Shown here piece after piece: positions 56,857 to 64,000 of a DNA stretch of 64,000 nt (positions are counted from its first letter, which is position 1; every line of letters starts with the position of its first letter). Position numbers and translations under genes: made by a program. Below the pieces are notes generated by a model. That model saw only the letters and a list, made by a program, of their open reading frames with translations. It ran no database searches and was not told the origin of the DNA. This DNA is from Sorghum bicolor (lineage: Eukaryota; Streptophyta; Magnoliopsida; Poales; Poaceae): contig NC_012878.2 of NCBI RefSeq assembly GCF_000003195.3, positions 7,871,945 through 7,935,944 of the forward strand, given 5' to 3'.

Positions 56857-57284
56857 AACACCCCTCTATCTAGCCACAGACGATTGCTAGGCATGCCTCC
56901 TACCATCCTGGGTGATTCCAGGAACGGCTCTACATAGTGTGGCAGCAGCCGGCAACCCCCTTCCGTCTAAGCATGGATGCTTACTGGTGTGCGCCTCCCA
57001 ACATCGCGAGCGAATTTGGGAATGGCTCCATGCAATGCGGCGATAGCTGACACCCCCACTCCATCTAGGTGTGGATGCTTGCCTTGCTGGTGCATGCCTC
57101 CCACCATCACGAACGAGTCTAGGGTGCTAGCTTCATGGATTTAGGCTCCCTGAGTCCGGATTTGCTGCCCCGTCAATGGTTTCACGCGATGTAGAGTCGA
57201 CCGGCATCCCCCTCCATCCAGGCATGAACGCTTGCTGGTGTGCGCCTTCCTCCATTGCGGGTGGGTCAACAGGAGCCCTTGTGA
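56857..57284. repeat. Right arm of inverted repeat, block 2
   Basis: Continues the array of block 1, with anchors near 56898, 56994, 57105 and 57246 (CCTCCCAACATCGCGAGC, CCTCCCACCATCACGAAC). It is cut at 57290 by the copia solo LTR. Confidence 0.7.
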
Positions 57285-57289
57285 AGGGT

Positions 57290-59662
57290 TGAAGGGTTGA
57301 GATGGCAGACTAGAGGGGGGTGAATAGTCCTTTCTAAGATTTATTACGCCGGCTAACCGAAAACAAATGTGAAATTAAATCTATCGGTCTAGCCAAGACT
57401 ACACCCCTCTATCTAAGTTCTCTAGCACTTTGAAAAGATCCTAAACAAGCAAGCAAGGTGCTACCTTAGCAAGAGCTCACCTAACCAATTATAGGAGCAA
57501 GGTCACACAAACCTATACCACTAGTACTTTGCAAGACCGGGGAGCTCCTACACAACTAGTAAGCAAAAGCACAAAGCTCCTAAGCTCACTAGCTAGCAAT
57601 GCTCAGTAACAAGGCAACCAATGCCAAATTAGAGAGCGCAAATTACTTAGCTACACAATCTAAGCAATGTGACTAACAAGGTTACACAAACCAAATTAGT
57701 CACGCAAGGGAACTACTTCTAGCTACACAAGCAAGAAGGTAACTAGCAAGCTACACAAGCTAACTAATTACAAGAGCAACTACATAAGCACAAATATAGA
57801 AATGTAAATACAAGCTTGTGTTAGGGACTTGCAAACCAATGGGAAGAACAAAGTTGGCACGATGATTTTCTCCTGAGGTTCACTTGGTTGCCACCAAGCT
57901 ACGTCCCCGTTGTGTCGACCAACACTTGATGGTTCAGCAGTTAAGAGGTATTACACGAACCTCATCCCTACTAGGACACCGCAAGAACCTACCCACAAGT
58001 GAGGTAGCTCAATGACACGCACGATCCAATAGAGTTGCTCTTCGCGATCCCTGCATGGTGAGCATCGTACCCCTCACAATCTCTTCTCCAGAGTACCGCA
58101 TAATCTCCTTTCATGCTTCGACGGAGTCACAAGCCACCAAGCCATCTAGGAGGTGGTAACCTCCAAGAGTAACAAGCACCACCGGCTTGCAACACGAACA
58201 CCTAGTGCCACTCGATGCAATCTCTCAATGCAACGCACTAGAATCACTCACTAGCTATTGATTCGCACTCTTGCAAGCACAAGTGAGTTAGAGGCTTTCC
58301 CAGCACTCCCAAGCATGGACACTAAGTTCCAAGGGTGCTCAACCCCAGCCAAGGCCAGCCACCACTTCTATTTATAGCCCCAAGGGCTAAACTAGTCGTT
58401 GCCCCTTCACTGGGCAAAAGACGTGCACACCGAACACGCTGCAGGGAGCCACCGGACGCTCAACCCCAGCGTTCAGTGCTCAGGCGACAGCCACGTGTCA
58501 CTAGCCGTTTGAACTCGACCGTTGCCGCCAACGGCTACCACGCGCACACGCCTACACCAGCCACACTGGACGCTCTGTTGCTTCACACCAGACGCGTCTG
58601 GTGCTCACCGGACTCGTGCGCAGAGAGCTCCGCAAACCTGCAGGGTCACCAGACGCTAAGCACCGGTAGCGTCCGGTGCTCACCGGACCCATGCGTAGAG
58701 AGGGTCACAAAATGCCTGCACACCGGACGTTGAGCACCAGACTCACTCCAATGCGTCCGGTGCACTTTGCTTCCTTTGGTTAGACCCAACAGTACACCGG
58801 ACGCTAAAGGCCAGCATTCGGTGCCTCCGCGCAGTGCGTTCGGTTTCTCAGTGAGAAATACTCCTACGACTTCTCCAAATTTCCCACCGGCGCATAGAAA
58901 ATATGCACTTAATTTTCTCAAAGGAACCCAAACCCCTCTCAACCCTAGGAACTCCACCTCCTTTGCAAAGTGTGCCAACACCAACTAGTGTACACCACCA
59001 TGTGCATGTGTGTTAACATTTCACAAACATTTTCTCAAAGGAGTTAGCCTCTCAAACTTGCCACGCCACTCGATCCTAACACATATGCAAAGTTAGATCG
59101 CTCAAGTGGCACTAGATGACCGATATGCAAACAAGTTTGCCCCTCTTGATAGTACGGCCATCTATCCTAAATCCGGTCATAAACTTCTCTACACACCCAT
59201 GACCGGTGAAATGGAAATGCCCTAGGTTATACCTTTGCCTTACGCTTTCCATTCCATCTCCTCCAATGTTGATGCAACACATGCATCAACCAATCACCAA
59301 ATGATATGATCCACTTCATATCATCACGTGACCATATTGGTTCATCGATCTTGACCTCACTTGCTCTTCACCGTTGCCTCAGTCCATCAGCGCCAAGTCT
59401 TGCTCAAGCTTCACCGTCACACGAGGTCCCTCGCTTCAAAGCCTTCTGACTTGCCCTTCACTCTTGCAACCGGTCCATCAAGCCAAGCCTCATCTTGATC
59501 TTCTCCACCTTGATCACATGACTCCATGTCATGTCTCATGTGCAATGAGCTCCTCCATCTTCACGTCATCACCTGTGGACTAATCTCCTGTGTATCTCAC
59601 ATAAACACTATTAGTCCACCTAAATTGTCACTCAATTACCAAAACCAAATAAGGACCTTTCA
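57290..59662 (-). mobile_element. Ty1/copia solo LTR, Maximus/SIRE-like
   Basis: 2373 bp. On the plus strand it starts TGAAGGGTTGAGATGG and ends AAGGACCTTTCA, so on the minus strand it reads TGAAAGGTCC to CAACCCTTCA. The TSD AGGGT is at 57285-57289 and 59663-59667. No internal domain follows, so it is solo. Repeated CACCGGACGCT-like words (58450-58830) are a feature I associate with grass Maximus-type LTRs. The 132-codon frame at 58335-58733 lies in that block and is not a gene. Confidence 0.9.
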
Positions 59663-59667
59663 AGGGT

Positions 59668-60120
59668 CTAGGCAAAAGCTTCGCTCAAATCATTCTGGAC
59701 TAGCTAGCAACGAGAATTTCCTTCTTGAAGGCGTCATTGAAGAACCACTTGCTGCATCTCCTTGGTCGGCCTATTATCAGTTACCAATAGGCACAAGGCT
59801 TGGGCGAAAGCCTTGCCGAGCTTCTGCTTGGCTAACGATGATTATGTTTTGGCATCATTCACCTTCCTGGGGACATCGTTGAAAAGCTCATGCATGTGCC
59901 TTGGTGTGACGGTGTTTGTATTTCGCTAGTGTATTTGTGGTTGTGCCAATTTTTGCCTTGGTGTGGGGTGTCTTGTTGTCTTGTTGTTGTTGTTTCCCTC
60001 CTCAACCTTTGTAAAACATATAACATGCCAATTTGGGGATATATCAATATATATGCAGGTGGGAGATTAATCCTCCCCTTCCTAGCACAAATAATATCAT
60101 ACTCTCTTACTAAGAGGTAA
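59668..60120. repeat. Right arm of inverted repeat, block 3
   Basis: On the complement: AAATTGGCATGTTATATG, GCTCGGCAAGGCTTTCGCC and GTTCTTCAATGACGCC, matching the left arm at 37347-37640 in the same order. It is the outer part of the right arm. The true tip is not clear; similarity fades near 60050-60120. Confidence 0.65.
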
Positions 60121-60881
60121 CACCTCAAATAAATCTGGACCATTAATTTTTAATATTTTTAATTAATTAATTAACCTAGAAAAGGAAAAAAATCTCAAAT
60201 CCCCTCGTCACAGAGATAGAAGTGGGCGTGCAATAATCTTGTTCATGCGCGCCACTGCACCCTTCCTTTTTGTGACCATGCATGTGATCTTTCATTACTT
60301 GTTGAATATGTTATTTTCCGTGAACACCACACCCTTCACTACTTGTCGAATATATTGTTTCTATGATAAATATACAATACATGACTTTTATGTACGCCTC
60401 ATTTTGAGTCTAATGTGACGTTCTTATTCTTTGCCAACTCTATGACTATGAATGACACGTTATGTATAATACAACTATCACTCAAATGTCAATAAGCATA
60501 TAAACCTATCATGTTACATGCATAAAAAAAGATCACGTTATAGCTAACCAAATTATGTCATGTCCAAAGTAGCAAAATACAAAGATTTTTACTACGTCCG
60601 GTAGACCACGCATGCATCAATTAGATCTAGAAAAAAGCTTTTTATATCTAAAACTTTTCTTATGTATATCGCCTATAACCTCCTAGGAATCAATAGATGA
60701 TTCTAACCATCTCATCTAGTTACATGAATGACTCATATTTATTTGAAAGTACCACAGCAAAGCCCTTCAAATAAATACAAAATTCTCATTGTAATTGTAT
60801 ACTAAAGTGTGCACACAATATTTTAGGACAATACTAATGTCTAATACAATATAAATTAGTCTTATGGAGCAAGTAGAGTAT
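60121..60881. other. AT-rich intergenic DNA
   Basis: No open frame, RNA gene or repeat end that I can support. Confidence 0.5.
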
Positions 60882-61145
60882 TACTTGCTCCCTCTTGAAA
60901 TATAATGCACGTATTTTAAAATTCAAACTTTGTTGCCTTTGATCAACAATTACCCTAATCATATATGAAGTTTATAGTACAAAAGTAGTACATTATATTT
61001 GCGTTTACTATTTAGAAATGCTTTCTAATGATACATTTATTACCATAAATTATTATTTATTATAAGAGAAATTAACAATCAACGTGTGATCTTAAAGACC
61101 ACATCAAGTCAAATTGTGCCTTCTATCTCAAGACGGATGGAGTAT
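60882..61145. mobile_element. Stowaway-like MITE
   Basis: The left end reads TTGCTCCCTCTTGAAATA. The right end, read on the complement, gives TACTCCATCCGTCTTGAGAT. Both match the CTCCCTCCGT-type terminal inverted repeat of Tc1/mariner Stowaway elements, next to TA. It is about 264 bp, AT-rich and has no coding capacity. Ends are placed to within a few bases. Confidence 0.7.
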
Positions 61146-61358
61146 TATGGATGTCTTCCAAAAGGAAGAAACAACATTTACAGACCTAGTTGCTTGCTGG
61201 TACTTTAATACAAAGATGAAACTTTTTGAAGAAAATGTGTTTTTACACTATAGTGGGAGAAATATATTAGTAAAGTAACATATATGTATGTAATAAGGAG
61301 GATGAAAGATTGGACGTAATTGTCAAACTGAAAGGCAAACCAAGGGAATGACAAATAT
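61146..61358. other. AT-rich spacer
   Basis: Nothing recognised. Confidence 0.5.
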
Positions 61359-62454
61359 TGTTAAATATTATTTGGGCTTTTGCACTATATACTATTTGAT
61401 GATAATTAATTCTAGGGCCCGTAATAAATGCTATAATACAAATGGTTTAATACCGGATTGATTATTGACCTTGTGTTAACTCAACTTAAATAGGCACCTG
61501 TAATAGCTCCTATAGAGAAGTTGAGGAAGGGAAAAAGAGTGCCACACGTGGACGCACGCGCCGCCGCCGCCGAACGTGGCGAGGCGAGCGTGTCGAGACA
61601 AAACGAGACGGGCCCATGTGCATACATTTTGCCTGGTGGAAAAGGAAAGGGAGGAGAAACATGATTTGACCGTTGTGTGGTTAAAGGCAAATAATGGTCA
61701 TTGAATGTAATTTAATCAGACATTTCTTTTCTCACCTATCTTCCATCCCCACATCCCCTTTCCTTGCGCGCACAACACAACCAGTCCAGTCCCTATCGAG
61801 TTGCTCTCCCCCATCACTGTCCTGAACCTATACACGCATAGAGATCGAGAGAGCAGGCCTCCAGAACCAGACGCCTTGTCCCAAACCTCTGCGCGCACGG
61901 AGATCGGGAGAGCAGACCTCTAGAACCCAATGCTTCACATCGAGACACCTGCTTGGGTGTGCGGGCAATCAGGTTTTTAGGGAGCGTCTTCTGCTCGCTT
62001 CCTTAGATTGGCGACATCAACTACATCCTGGTGACTGCTCGGATTGACCACTTCCGCTACTTCCAGGCGGGCATCTTCTTCTTCGTATCGTCTTTGTCTT
62101 CTTCCTGGTAATTCGCGGGATCGTCTTCTTTCTGGTGGACGTTTGTGGAACTGCATTGTGAACATTTACCTACATCGACTGTGGTCTGCTACTTCAAGTA
62201 ACGCACTATGTTGACTAGTGTAAATCGAGCCGTCGGTAACCTTCGGCACTGGTCCCTCCTCTGGGTATAATCCTAAATGATTATATTTTATTTTCAGTAT
62301 GTCTACAGCAATTGCAATGTTTATCAATAGTCTGAGTAGCGATAAAATTGCACACATGCACATATATGCCACCACTTTGTTATGTGTATTTTTCTAGATT
62401 AAATCAATCATTAAAATGTCAAAATTTCTAACAATCTAAAAACCTGACATTAGG
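61359..62454 (+). repeat. Probable copia 5' LTR and leader
   Basis: TGTTAAATATTATTTGGGCT at 61359 resembles the start of many copia LTRs. The region then runs into the gag of the following element. I cannot mark the LTR end or a tRNA-Met primer site, and no second LTR is in the window. The GC-rich block at 61540-62160 would be LTR or leader. Confidence 0.4.
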
Positions 62455-64000
62455 CATTTTCTGTTAGTAGTTTTGCTACTACGTTAAAACCGGATAATTT
62501 TGATGGTTCAAACTATAAGCGATGGTGCACAAGAATGATTTTCTGGTTGACTGCTATGAGTTGCTATCACGCTATAGAGGGGAAGCCGGAACAATTTACT
62601 CATGAGAAGGAGCAAAAGTTCCTGGCAGCCGATAACCTCTTTCGAGGCACCATGATAAGTGCACCCGATAAAAAGTATGTCGACAACTATATCATTTGCA
62701 CCACTGCTAAGGAGTTATGGGATGCGCTTGAGGCCAAGTTCAGGGTTTCTGATGCTGGTAGTGAGCTCTATCTCATGGAGCAGGCGTTTGATTACAAAAT
62801 GGTGGATAACTGTTCTGTGATTGAACAAGCACATGAAATACAGACACTAGCAAAGGAACTCGAACAATTCCCATATGTGTGCTGCTTGAGAAGTTTTTGG
62901 CCGGTGGTATAATCGCTAAGTTGCCACCTACTTGGAAGGATTTTGCTACTTCACTGAAACACAAAAGCAAGGAGTATGGTCTTGTCCGAACTCATGGGAA
63001 CTCTTGATGTTGAGGAGAAAGTGAGAGTAAAAGACACATATGAGAAATATGTTGAGTCTTCTAGTGCCAATGTGGTGCAGAAGAAAAAGCAATATGCATT
63101 CCATAACAAGAAAAAGAATAAGAAAGAGAACAAGCAAGGGACAAATCCGAAGCCAAAGCAAACAACAACTTTTAAGAAGAAAAAGGAAGATGGGGGCTGC
63201 TTTGTTTGCGGTAGCGATGACCACTGGGCAAGTTCTTGCCCAGACCGCAAATTCAAGTGAGAAGATAAAAAGTCAGTAAACATGGTTGTTAGCGAGGCTG
63301 AAGGAGGAACATTTGGGTATGGTAATTATTTACCCATTGTTTTTTCAGTCTACCATTCACCTGAGTGGTGGATGGATATATACTAGGGCTAATGTACATG
63401 TATGTGCTGACATCCCTTTGTTTTCTTCTTATCAGGCCGACGACACCGAAGCCTTACTGATGGGGAACGTCTCTCATGTGCGTGTTTTTGGTGTTGGTAA
63501 GGTCATTCTAAAGTTCACTTCGGGAAAGACGGTGCTGATAAAGAATATGCAGCATGTCCCCTCCATAAAAAAGAATCTAGTTAGTGGCTCTCAGCTTTGT
63601 AGAGATGGATACAAAATTATCTTTGAAGCCAATAAAGTTATACTTTCTAATTTTAGAACTTTTATTGGTGAAGGTTATGATTGTGGAGGCTTTCCGCTTA
63701 TCCATGCTTGATGTGTGTAATAAAGTTGTGAACCATACTATTATTTTGAATGAGTGCACCTAATATTTCTAGTCATGAATCTGTAAATACCCATGAGCAA
63801 TTTATTCAGATAGAACAAACTGAGGAACCTCATGTTCACTATCCTGAGGAGGATGATAATATTGTCACTTGAAAGAGCAAAAGACAGAGGAAAGTAAAGT
63901 CTTTTGGAGATGACTATATTGTGGACCTCGTGGATGATACCCCAACTACCATGAAAGAGGCATTTTCCTCTCCTGATGTTGACCTATGGAAGGAAGCTAT
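62455..64000 (+). pseudogene. Ty1/copia gag-pol remnant, integrase deleted, cut by window edge
   Basis: Gag (UBN2 type) reads LKPDNFDGSNYKRW, YIICTTAKELWDALEAKF and LYLMEQAFDYKMVDNCSV, then shifts frame near 62870 (LPPTWKDFATSLKHKSKEY). The CCHC knuckle CFVCGSDDHWASSC is at about 63205-63245, followed by a stop at 63258. The protease region keeps ANVHVCADIPLFSSYQ, but its catalytic DTG is destroyed by a small insertion and a Gly-to-Arg change near 63375. GAG-pre-integrase follows (LIKNMQHVPSIKKNLVSG). Near 63750 the reading jumps to the pre-RT region (QRKVKSFGDDYIVDLVDD, MKEAFSSPDVDLWKEA). The integrase core is therefore missing. Several stops. The RT lies beyond the window. Confidence 0.85.

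Noticed and set aside
58335..58984. Open frames of 112-132 codons on both strands in the copia solo LTR
   Set aside because: They come from repeated CACCGGACGCT-like words in the LTR, with no protein similarity I can see.

Overview
This window looks like an intergenic stretch of a large grass nuclear genome. I see no host gene I can name, no tRNA, no rRNA and no CRISPR array. It is built almost entirely of nested transposable elements. The grass call is inference: it rests on long Tekay-type LTRs, a Tat element with an antisense plant-mobile-domain gene, a Maximus/SIRE-like copia LTR and a Stowaway-type MITE. Panicoid (sorghum, sugarcane, Miscanthus or maize side) is a guess.

Left third. Bases 1-1513 look like part of an older Tekay-type LTR. 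A complete Ty3/gypsy chromovirus of Tekay type follows (1514-13808, minus strand, TSD TGGCG, tRNA-Met primer site). Its gag-pol frame is broken by several stops. A 5'-truncated LINE with a perfect 18-bp TSD sits inside its left LTR (2919-4426). Between this element and the next lies about 2.7 kb of unassigned DNA (13809-16493), with a GC-rich imperfect inverted repeat.

Second element. A Tat-lineage Ty3/gypsy element fills 16494-28862 (TSD AGTAG, two 711-bp LTRs differing at 10 sites). On the minus strand it carries a broken gag-protease and one unbroken 1057-codon RT / RNase H / second RNase H / integrase frame. On the plus strand, converging on pol, lies a six-exon antisense gene for a plant mobile domain (PMD) protein with its own TATA box. 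The motif CCGAT/ATCGG is strongly over-represented in the parts I counted. This is the most interesting object in the window.

Middle (28863-43690). This is a mosaic of diverged copies of one unidentified gene-like segment. Four copies are clearest near 30.1, 33.8, 39.5 and 40.4 kb, plus a roughly 100-bp marker repeat seen five times. The mosaic is interrupted by two LINE pieces (34266-34477 and 41228-42825) and a CACTA-like non-autonomous element (35959-37073). It also holds the left arm of a long inverted repeat (37316-38130) and a small spliced gene fragment (38890-39108).

Right third. The right arm of the inverted repeat has been split into three blocks (43690-44033, 56857-57284, 59668-60120). 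The first splitter is a 4.7-kb gypsy solo LTR (44034-56851, TSD TGGTC), itself interrupted by a non-autonomous Athila element (44790-52884, TSD TCCTC). The second is a copia solo LTR (57290-59662, TSD AGGGT). Then come AT-rich DNA, a Stowaway-like MITE (about 60882-61145) and a plus-strand copia element that runs off the right edge (about 61359-64000) with its integrase deleted.

The nesting gives a relative order. The LINE is younger than Tekay. The Athila is younger than the gypsy LTR it sits in. Both solo LTRs are younger than the inverted-repeat unit.
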